DNA of 64,000 bases from Nothopassalora personata (taxonomy: Eukaryota; Ascomycota; Dothideomycetes; Mycosphaerellales; Mycosphaerellaceae), in assembly GCA_033816765.1 (NCBI GenBank), contig CM066290.1, forward strand, positions 558,001 through 622,000, read 5' to 3'. The notes under the pieces were generated by a model. That model was not told the DNA's origin. It ran no database searches and saw only the letters and a list, made by a program, of their open reading frames with translations. Position numbers and translations under genes: made by a program. Positions 11,571-19,871 of the stretch are shown piece after piece. Numbering within the stretch: the stretch's first letter is position 1; each line of letters begins with the position of its first letter.

Positions 11571-11873
11571 CTATAAGCCAGCTTTATCTCGTATCAGGCC
11601 AAGGGCATATGTCTTGAGCAGAACAAGCCGTAGCTGTTCCTCACGGTCCTCGTTCATTCCACCTTTCTTCTGGTATGCGAGTATATCTGTCACCAAGGCA
11701 CGCCATAAATGTTGCACAATCGATGGAGTTTGCTCATTGTGGATGGATCTATCGACCTGGTCTAACGTCTCTTTCCCATTACACGCATTCTGCAGATGCG
11801 GGCTAAATCCAGTAGTGTAAACGCGCTCATCGCAGGCCTCATCGAGACCCATCTGGTGCCGCCCGAGTTGTAC
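11571..11873 (-). other. open frame beyond the HET stop codon
   Basis: Directly after the TGA that ends the HET gene, the same frame stays open for about 100 codons (including MGLDEACDERVYTTGF near 11,852) to 11,571. It may be chance, or former C-terminal coding sequence separated by a recent CGA-to-TGA change. HET proteins usually end near the YGEYL-type segment just upstream, which favours chance or a dispensable extension. Confidence 0.35.
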
Positions 11874-14023
11874 TCAGATGAGCACCACATCTTCCGCGAG
11901 AATCCAGTTGGCTGAAAGGTACTCGCCATACATGACGACAATTGACTGGCAGTAACATTCACAAAGTAGTCTGTAGGCTTTCCTCTTCCCATCACTCTCG
12001 GGACAACGACGAAGGACGACAGGCACATCACCACCCAGCAGGATAGCCACATCGTCACCGGCAGCGATGCCAGGCGTTGCGAGGCCGACGTAACCTTGTT
12101 CGGTGGTGAAGAAATGGCGTCCCCATCGGAGTGTCGGAGGATCCAGGACCTCGTGCTGCTCTGGTGGCGACGCTGACAGAATTTGGCTGGAGCCGGGAGT
12201 TGAAGCTGGCGTCACTTCGTTGACCAATAGTATCGTGTCAAGGATCAATGCCGACAGTCGCAGCTGGTGCATGCCACGACTGCCCTCGATGACCTCAAAG
12301 TCTTCAAGTCGCTCGCCGCCAGCACGGTACTCTGTTCGAATACCGGCAGACCACTCATCTTTGGCGGAGCCAGTCACGAAGTTTGGTATTGTCTTACACC
12401 AGATGGGAGCCAAGTGCCAAGGAAATGTCCAGTCAGGCACCCAGGATGGCAGCTCGATCCTCTGATGTAGTGCACCAGCGCTATAAAGTATGCTCATGAG
12501 CTGGAAAGTCTTTCGGTCCTCTGTCAAATCATGCCAGCTTGCGTAGGATGTTTCGTCCAAGATGCTACCAAACATAAAAGGTGTTAGCCATGTTCGACAA
12601 GCACGTGGCAGTGTCTCAGAAAGTAGGGTAAACATAGAACGAGGCGCGTCGTGCAATACATGTCTCGAATGCTCCACCACGGCCAATGACACACATCGGT
12701 GCCTTGTACTTTTCATACGTACCTGCCAGTATACATATGGACGATATCCACAAAGAGCCTCTCGACATCACGGCTATAGTCCGGGAATGTCCGCACGTGA
12801 GTCAGACCATAGAATGCATATACCATGTCGCGAGCGTCGGTGGCTTTGCTGCTCTTGCCCAGTATCAGGAGCTGTGTCACATCGGTATGCGCCCGGTTCT
12901 CCTTCTGGCTGGCAATCATCTGGGTGATAATCGCAATCCTTTGCCGCGGGTTGCCAAGCAGAGATACCTGTTTGTCGAAGCCCGATGCTTGTGGGAGCTT
13001 CACGTCTCTGATGACTTTGACCAGCGCCTCCCAGCTAATATGCTGATTTCCGCACACGACTTCCGTGTGCTTAGATAGTGCGACCTCCGGAATGACCCAT
13101 ACCCGCTGGAACCATGGCCGATCCAGGAGCCCCTGTATGGCCTTCTTCAGCTCCGGAAGACTCATGATTCGGTTGGCGACACTTTTTGCTCGCAGTTTCT
13201 TCGCGTAGGTGAAGAGCTCATCGCTTCGACTCGCTGCTTCTCCCAGCCAGATGAATATTTCTCGAGCTTGATTGTAAATGTGCTTCATGATATCGACCTG
13301 CTCTGCCCGTTCCTCGTGATTGCTTTGGTTGATGCAGATTTGGTCAATCCAGATCAGCATGTCCTTTTTAGGATCCCGTAGAGCCTGTAGTGCGCTCAGA
13401 AGATTCTTCGTCACCGGAAATCTGTAGCCATCCAGCAAGATGTCGGCATCTCGATGGGCAGACTCTCCTGTATCTCGTGAGACGCTCTCCCAGGCATAAC
13501 TCAGGCAGCAGTACGATCTCTTCGGCGCACGCGAGCTCTCCCAGCTCAGACTACAGCACACGGGCTGGAGGCCGGTGCCGGGCTCAAGAGTGGCTAGACG
13601 AAAGACGTCACAATTTGCTACTGTCCTGTACTCGAATGGAGTCGCCTTCTCGAAGCGGTCGTCGCTCTCGCGTTGCCGACGACGCCTTCGTTCCTTACCC
13701 AGATCGGGCGTTCCAGCAAAAGCGCGGCCATCGTCGCGTCTTCTCCAACGATCTCGCCCGGGATCGGGAGATGCGGCGAAGTCTCGAGGTTCACCATAAA
13801 GATCGTTGTCCTCGTATGCGGCCGAGTCCAGGCGCATGGAGCGGAAGCCAGGGGCCAGACGCGGGTCAATGGTCGTCTCAAACAACGGCGGCTCATCGCT
13901 GTCGTACTCCAGATAGTCCGGCAGCCGTGGAGATGTGTGAACACTACCCATACTGCTGTTCGAATCCTTCCCAGGCTGGTGTGGCGCACGCGAGGTGTGT
14001 GGAGTCTCTTCACAGCTTGTCAT
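11874..14023 (-). CDS. heterokaryon-incompatibility (HET) domain protein
   Basis: Two exons: 14,023-12,723 and 12,663-11,874. The deduced 59-nt intron has donor GTACGT and an acceptor ending CATTCGAG, phase 2. The N-terminal ~135 residues are disordered and Arg-rich. The HET domain follows with its usual signatures: YCCLSYAWES, NLLSALQAL, LIWIDQICINQ, ERAEQVDIMKHIYNQA and IFIWLGEA. The C-terminal region (VVCGNQHISWEALV, DARDMVYAFYGL, LPSWVPDW, CECYCQSIVVMYGEYL) is typical of the long HET family. Such proteins mediate non-self recognition and cell death when incompatible hyphae fuse. The natural end is uncertain because the frame stays open past the TGA. Confidence 0.8.
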
Positions 14024-14350
14024 GTGGCGACGGGATCAGGACCATCACAAGCGGCATTTGCGACCACGTCTGTCGTATGCGAGATATAATGGAGGGTCTA
14101 TTGAGAGTGGCATGGTGTTTCTTTGCAGTGTCAAGTGATACAAGTGGGAATAACTACATATACTTACCGCCGCACAGCCGCCGACCATTGGAGCTGAGGC
14201 TGAGTCTTCGGTGCATGTATTCTAGTTCTAGCGATCCTGTATTTCGTGGGGCCCAGAGCGGGAAATGTGGAGTCTTAGCCGAAGGGAAGACGTCTATCCG
14301 AACCAGTTGCTTGCAGTGTGTTGTCGATGACAGCGACATCAAATCGATTC

Positions 14351-14403
14351 GTAGACGAAGCTAATAGCATGTTAAGTAGACGAAGCTAATAATAGCATGT
14401 TAA
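14351..14403 (+). repeat. two-copy tandem repeat, 25/28 bp
   Basis: The unit starts GTAGACGAAGCTAAT and ends GCATGTTAA. The second copy carries a 3-bp AAT expansion. Confidence 0.85.
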
Positions 14404-14439
14404 GAGAGTTGTCTTGGATTATGTCAATGTCGACCGTAT

Positions 14440-14462
14440 CCCCCCCCCACCCCCCCCCCCCC
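14440..14462 (+). repeat. poly-C tract
   Basis: About 22 cytosines interrupted by one A. It lies in the reductase upstream region and is likely to be length-variable. Confidence 0.9.
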
Positions 14463-14692
14463 GGCAAAGATCATGGACCCTGTGCCCCACGCGAGTACGT
14501 CAGAAGGATGTTTTCGTGCCAGGACATGAGAAATAGAATTGCTTACAATCTGCTTCCCTCTTCACTATTCCGACTTCCTCCCTCACAACTATCACCATCC
14601 ACTGAGTCCAGCGACCACTGCCAACATGCCTGTCGAGAGCAAATTTGACCCGAAGAACATGGTGCGACCAGTCGTTGAACGCGTGCCATTGA

Positions 14693-14869
<177 letters not shown>

Positions 14870-14993
14870 TGACTTGTATCTCACAGAACCACGGCATCAA
14901 CTTCTTCGACACGGCCGAGGTCTACTCCAACGGCGACTGCGAGATCGAGATGGGACAGGCTCTCAAGGAGCTCGCATGGCCAAGAGATGAATA

Positions 14994-15167
14994 CTATGCT
15001 ATGCAATATTCCGCGCCATGCTGCCGGGGTGGGTCCGTGGATTAGCCGTCCCGCGTTCCTCATAGTAAACACGCGTAGAACCTGGGAATAGCGATATTCT
15101 GTCCCAATCTCATGAATATTATCGTGTCGTTGATATAACCTCGTCGTCGCCAGTCCCAGGTGTTGTT
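14994..15167 (+). repeat. left terminal inverted repeat
   Basis: Begins CTATGCTATGCAATATTCC. It matches the right end in inverted orientation, with a perfect 26-bp outer block and a perfect 22-bp inner block. The inner block lies 8 bp before the ATG of the 540-aa ORF. Confidence 0.88.
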
Positions 15168-15175
15168 TGCCTCAC

Positions 15176-16798
15176 ATGGCGGCAGGCTCCAAGCGTCGTA
15201 GCAGCACTGCTGGGCCATCTTCGAGACCAGCCAAACGCGTTCGACAGCCACCTCGTCCAAAGCCTTATGATAACACACTCCAAGCTCTTGAGCAGTCGCA
15301 GTCGCAATCTCGATCGAAGCCCTCGAAGTCGCGGAAAGGCAAAGGACGAGCTCTCACGCCCGTGCCGGAGAATGAGGAGGATGATGATGAAGAAGCGCGT
15401 CTTCACGACGACGCCCTAAACCAGTCGATGGGCGCAGGTGGAGGTGCTGAAGATGAGGATGCGGATAACGACGAAGAACAGGAGGTCGAAGACGCTGAAG
15501 ACGATGCTGATAACACCGCCGAGACTGAGGTGTTCTCCTTCGGTGTCGCCTTTCGCGTTGTTTTTGGTAAACAGATGCTCGCTGTCAAGTCGTGGCCGGT
15601 AGTGAAGAGCGATAGCACTGACTATCTCGTGGTGGACAATTGGAGTGAGTTCTTGAGCCGGTGGTTCAAGTCCATCGACAATAGCGGTCGTCTCTCAGAG
15701 GATATCTATAAGGTTATCAACATGCGTATCACCGCCAGCTACGAGCGCTCCGGACTTCGCTCTCTCGTCAATGAGATGTCGAACGACGTACCTGAAGCAG
15801 AGGGGGATGTGAGACGCGCCAAACAACAACTGAAGATGTGGTACGAGATGTCGAAGCAGGGCCTCAATATTGATATTGTGGCGACCGTGATCGAGCGCAC
15901 TGCCGCACCTGCTCGTACACCTGGAAGTCAGCGACGCGCCGCACAGAGGACTGCTACCGATCAGCAGCTGGCACAGATCCGGTCCGGCACGTATGGTACT
16001 CAGCGTGGTGCAGAAGATGTTGATGATGATGATGGATTGTTTGTGAGGCAAGAATCACCGCTCCGCCGCACCGGCATTGAGGTGGATGAAGACGGCCGAA
16101 TAGTGCCTCAAGTAACAGGCTCGGACGACTTCCTCAACTCGCTCAATAAGCAGTGGCGCTGCGGCAACAAGTACTGCAAGAACTACGGCAACACTTGCTG
16201 GTGGACTGGTCCGGATAACCCTCAAGACCACTGCAAGATGTATCCAGAGATAACGCGTCGATGGTGGAAAGCAGCTCGCGCGTATGAGCTGGATAAGAGC
16301 AAGCCGCATTGCACACTAATGGATCCAGGCTCTACGTTGACAGCTAAGTTATGGAAAGAGAAGGAGAGGAATAAGACCAACCCATACGCAGCTACAACTT
16401 CCAAGCAAGGTGTTGTCGGTGCTACTGTAATCAAGCAGTACTTTGGCTCTCGTAACCACCAGTCTTCGAGTCCACGTGGACGCTCACCTTCACGATCACC
16501 GCCGGTGTTGTTCAGCTCTCAACCTGCTACAGAAGAGCCAAGCGTTACTGTCCGAACCTGCTTCGACTGGCTTGTACGTAGTAGTACCTACTGGCTCAAC
16601 AGACAGACCGATCTTGACAGCATATACGATCTTCTTGTGAACGAGAAGGACTTCGATCTTCAACAGATCTATAACATTAAGCAGGCGGTATGGGTGGACA
16701 CATACAGCCTGAAGGAGGGACAATATTCGAAGCTACGGCAGGGGATTCAGAAATACCGTCATTCTTCGGCGTACCGGCAGAATGATCGAAGTGAGTAG
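15176..16798 (+). CDS. transposon-borne 540-aa acidic/Cys-rich protein, function unknown
   Basis: Unbroken ORF; ATG 15,176 is the first after the left TIR (the frame opens at TTG 15,167). The N-terminus is basic and nuclear-signal-like (SKRRSSTAGPSSRPAKRVRQ). A long acidic stretch follows (about 65-120, with EEDDDEEA and DEEQEVEDAEDDAD). Next come a predicted folded helical segment (about 125-225, WSEFLSRWFKSIDN) and a Cys/His cluster near 325-355 (CGNKYCKNYGNTCWW then DHCKMY), ending with a helical C-terminus. The cluster suggests zinc binding. I do not recognise the family and see no transposase catalytic triad. Position inside the TIRs suggests either a cargo/captured gene or a second component of the mobile element. 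The open frame implies recent function or recent arrival. Confidence 0.75.
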   Translation: MAAGSKRRSSTAGPSSRPAKRVRQPPRPKPYDNTLQALEQSQSQSRSKPSKSRKGKGRALTPVPENEEDDDEEARLHDDALNQSMGAGGGAEDEDADNDEEQEVEDAEDDADNTAETEVFSFGVAFRVVFGKQMLAVKSWPVVKSDSTDYLVVDNWSEFLSRWFKSIDNSGRLSEDIYKVINMRITASYERSGLRSLVNEMSNDVPEAEGDVRRAKQQLKMWYEMSKQGLNIDIVATVIERTAAPARTPGSQRRAAQRTATDQQLAQIRSGTYGTQRGAEDVDDDDGLFVRQESPLRRTGIEVDEDGRIVPQVTGSDDFLNSLNKQWRCGNKYCKNYGNTCWWTGPDNPQDHCKMYPEITRRWWKAARAYELDKSKPHCTLMDPGSTLTAKLWKEKERNKTNPYAATTSKQGVVGATVIKQYFGSRNHQSSSPRGRSPSRSPPVLFSSQPATEEPSVTVRTCFDWLVRSSTYWLNRQTDLDSIYDLLVNEKDFDLQQIYNIKQAVWVDTYSLKEGQYSKLRQGIQKYRHSSAYRQNDRSE

Positions 16799-17264
16799 GA
16801 GGGAGATTATCAAAAAGTTTGGGCTGCGTTTCCTCAACACTCCGTGCATATTTTTGAAAGGTTTCGCGTACCTCCTTATTGCGCTCCTTCGCCAGGCGAC
16901 ACGCGACCTTCTTCGACCACTTATGCCGCTTGAGACAACGCGAGATAGTACTCTGGCTCACAACCACTCCGAACTCGTCGTATAGATACCACGCTATTTC
17001 ATCCTGATACGCAGTCGGCTTGTCCGCGAGGTATTCGAATATGCGTTCCTCGAAGATCGGCAAGAGCGAGCGAGGGCGACCGGCACCACCATTGAGCGTT
17101 TTATCGAGGTAGATATGACCGAAGAGGAGGTAGTTGTTACGGTGCTTGTCGATACTGCGTCTAGCGATATTCATAAGCTCTGCAATATATTGGTTACTGT
17201 GCGCAGTATCTGCGAATAGTCGTTGGATCTCGTTCTGCTGCCATTGCGGCAACCTAGCAGGCAT
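16677..17264 (-). pseudogene. Tc1/mariner transposase, N-terminal half only
   Basis: ATG 17,264 (PARLPQWQQNEIQ) lies just inside the right TIR; an upstream GTG at 17,318 is within the repeat. Residues of about 1-55 look like the first helix-turn-helix (NIARRSIDKHRNNYLLFG). GRPRSLLP is the linker GRPR-type motif. About 75-150 is the second HTH with the family-typical VSQSTISRCLKRHKWSKK and ACRLAKERNKEVRETF. In intact relatives the catalytic DDE domain follows directly. Here the frame runs on for about 40 unrelated residues and stops at 16,677, overlapping the 3' end of the opposite ORF. The protein could bind TIR DNA but not cut it. It may act as a repressor, or simply be a remnant. Confidence 0.8.
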
Positions 17265-17274
17265 AGATAACGCC

Positions 17275-17441
17275 AACAACACCTGGGACTGGCGACAGTA
17301 ACGATATAACGACGACACGACGATATAGCGATGATAAAGTACTGGATTCCCGGGTTCTACAGCAAGATACTATGGGGCTTGGCAGGACGGTGATACCGCG
17401 GCTATGCGGCCCAGCATGGCGCGGAATATTGCATAGCGTAA
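17275..17441 (-). repeat. right terminal inverted repeat
   Basis: Inverted partner of 14,994-15,167. The outer tip read on the minus strand is TTACGCTATGCAATATTCC. The inner 22-bp block (17,275-17,296) lies about 10 bp before the transposase ATG. Confidence 0.88.
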
Positions 17442-18537
17442 TACGTGTTGAGCACCAAGGTCTTCTTCGGTATTGCGGGCACCTCCCCATGTCGTAGACA
17501 TCTACTGACCTTGAACCCTTTGCGTTTAGGCACAGGTCGCAAGGAGCCAAACACCCGCGGTCTATCTCGCAAGCACGTCGTTGAGGGTCTCAAGAGCTCT
17601 CTACAGCGTCTGCAACAGCCATACGTCGACATTGTGCTCGCACACCGACCAGATGTTGGCACACCAATGAAGGAGATCGTTGAAGGCTTCACACAGGTAA
17701 CTCGCCATCCTGGGTGGGAACTGTATGAGCCTCTTACTAATTGACAAAGGTGATCAGAAATCTCAACTTGGCCTACTATTGGGGCACCTCAGAGTGGTCT
17801 GCAGTTCAGATTCAGGAGGCCAACCAGATCGCTGAACGATACAACCTCATTGCACCCATCGCCGAGCAGCCACAGTACAACGCCTTCCATCGTGAGCGTT
17901 TCGAGGTCGAATACGCACCACTCTACAACCAGTACGAATACGGCACCACTATCTGGTCGCCCCTCGCTAGCGGTCTTTTGACTGGCAAGTACAACGACGG
18001 CATCCCAGAAGACTCCCGCTACGCAACGAACAAGAGCTTCTTCGAGGGCACGATCAAGGCGCTCCAAACCGACGAGGGCAAGGCCAAGATTGCAAAGGTC
18101 CGCAAGCTCACAGAGATCGCCGAGAAGCTGGGTGGCAGTGTTGCGCAGCTGTCAATCGCATGGTGCGTGAAGAACCCAAATGTCAGCACGGTCATCCTGG
18201 GAGCAACCAAGACCGAGCAAATCAGGGACAACTGCAAGGCGATGGACTTGGTACCCAAGCTCACACCTGAGGTCATGGAGGAGATTGAGAAGGTCTTGGA
18301 CAACAAACCAGCTGCGCCCAATGCATTCGGCAGGGAGCGCGTGAGGTGAACTCGCTCTTGTCTCCAACAGTCGCAGCCTTCACCAGCAAAGGCGTCAGGC
18401 GTCAGCTCGCAGCTCATAGCTAGTCATAGAATGCCGAAACCGAAGACGGCCAAAAGCAAGCTCTAAATACGACACGAAATGATCTCAGACTTCAACAAAC
18501 ACCTCTTCCCATGCCACCACCACCACACCCCCCTCAC

Positions 18538-19050
18538 TCACTCCCCACCCTCAACCCTCCTCTTCAAATCCTCATTAAACTTCTCAAACCCCACCTTCGT
18601 CTTTCCATAAAACCCCAGCGGCAACAACATCATCAATCCCAACAATCTATAAAAATTCTCCTCGTGCACAAACGTCGTAGACCCGGGCGTAGTCTTACTC
18701 GGCAAGAAACTGAACCCATGATCTCCCACGAAAAGTCCCAGCGCACTGCCTCGCCATTCAAATTTCGTGTCGGAGTTTTCAAGAAGGACAGGCTCGATCG
18801 TCATCCCTTCGAGGACGACTGCCATGGTGTCGCCGACTTTTACTTCGGAGCCGTTTCGGTGGGAGCCGACGGCTTTGATCATGCCGGTGCTCCATTCGGG
18901 CCAGGAGGTGAAGTCGTGGAACTTGGGGAGACATTTAGTGAAGGGATAGAAGGGGATGGGAGGAGGGAGGAGGGAGGAGGGAGGATTTACGACTTTTCTC
19001 ACGCGATCTGGAGCTGCGGCGATTTCGATTTCGGTGTGGATTAGGACCAT
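18538..19050 (-). CDS. SRPBCC/START-like domain protein
   Basis: The ORF is 170 aa. It opens with MVLIHTEIEIAAAPDRV, typical of the polyketide-cyclase/SRPBCC fold, and continues FHDFTSWPEWSTGMIK, VGDTMAVVLEGM, FEWRGSALGLFVGDHGF and a C-terminal helix (GFYGKTKVGFEKFNEDLKRRV). The Pro-rich insertion at residues 21-43 does not fit the fold. The corresponding DNA 18,922-18,990 is an excellent in-frame intron of 69 nt (donor GTAAAT, pyrimidine-rich, CACTAAAT, acceptor CCCCAAG). Splicing joins VRKV to FHDF and gives 147 aa, the usual size. Such domains bind hydrophobic ligands; the ligand is unknown. Confidence 0.7.
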   Translation of the reverse strand: MVLIHTEIEIAAAPDRVRKVVNPPSSLLPPPIPFYPFTKCLPKFHDFTSWPEWSTGMIKAVGSHRNGSEVKVGDTMAVVLEGMTIEPVLLENSDTKFEWRGSALGLFVGDHGFSFLPSKTTPGSTTFVHEENFYRLLGLMMLLPLGFYGKTKVGFEKFNEDLKRRVEGGE

Positions 19051-19871
19051 TGTGACAGCTGGAGAGTCTCTTGCGGATATGATAAGGTAGACTTCGGTGG
19101 GTGGGATTGAGTTGCTATGTATCTTCCAGATGATGATGCTTCTGTGATCACAACGCCGTCCTTCAGTTTGCAGGAACGGACTTGGAAATGCTGCCTACAG
19201 AATCAGTTGTGGTAGGCTTGCGAGCCCCCCGCACTAACCTCGGAGCTCAAAGCCATGGTGCATGCAGGAATGTTGGTGGCTGTTTCTACAGATACGGAAA
19301 GAGAGTAGCGACTGATGACTCGTGCATGCGGATCGGGCTTGGCATGCATGTGAATTTAGCCGGAGAATGATTAGCTATCTTCGACTCGCGCTTGTATCCC
19401 GGTCGCTTTGGCAGTGTATTCTGCCAGTGTGAGTCTTGCCAGGCCGACGATCGAGAGTGATTATTGTGAAGCAAGACAGTTCGTACGCCAAATAAGAAGA
19501 CGAGCTCGTTCTCCCTTGCTGTATCCCCAGGTGATCTCGCGCTTGCCAAGTTCAGACATATGATGCAGGCGGTCTTGGCGGGTCCATGTAAATCAAAGTA
19601 GTCAACCACGGCAAGCTTGTCTAGATGATAATATCTCAAGGCAAGATGATCATCGGTCGGCCTCTCTGTCTCTCTCTCTCTGGGCGGAGCAGCTTCCCAG
19701 GCAATGCTTGCGCATCTTGCCGAATGCCACTTTCTCGGCGACCAAGGCGTCCTCTGGTCACTTTACCAGCATCACTTTCATACAGTGGGTATGTAGAGTT
19801 CTCCATAGCTAACTCATCGCCAAAGCTCTGTGCGTCCAAGTCACCGAACCGGAAGTCTTCTCGTAGAACTC
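19051..19871. other. intergenic
   Basis: Promoter side of the SRPBCC gene and 3' flank of the HET pseudogene. A short TC-dinucleotide run lies near 19,665-19,681. No supported gene. Confidence 0.45.

Larger units (their letters stand above)
14024..14625. other. divergent promoter region with short repeats
   Basis: Lies between the HET and aldo/keto reductase starts. It contains a two-copy tandem repeat (14,351-14,403) and a poly-C tract (14,440-14,462), followed by a pyrimidine-rich leader before the reductase ATG. No gene was recognised. Confidence 0.5.
14994..17441. mobile_element. Tc1/mariner-type DNA transposon with long TIRs and two convergent ORFs
   Basis: The element is 2,448 bp and flanked by a TA duplication (14,992-14,993 and 17,442-17,443). 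The ends are inverted repeats of about 170 bp. The outer 26 bp are identical after the first few bases (14,998-15,023 against 17,412-17,437). An inner 22-bp block is also identical (15,146-15,167 against 17,275-17,296). Other patches match imperfectly. One ORF begins within about 10 bp of each inner TIR boundary: a 540-aa protein on plus and a 195-aa transposase-like protein on minus. They converge and overlap at 16,677-16,798. The transposase has the helix-turn-helix half but no visible DDE/D catalytic domain, so the copy is probably non-autonomous. TA target choice and the transposase type indicate the IS630/Tc1/mariner superfamily. Confidence 0.9.

Noticed and set aside
13390..14364. 324-codon plus-strand ORF opposite the HET gene
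   Set aside because: It is the antisense shadow of a clear HET-domain coding region.
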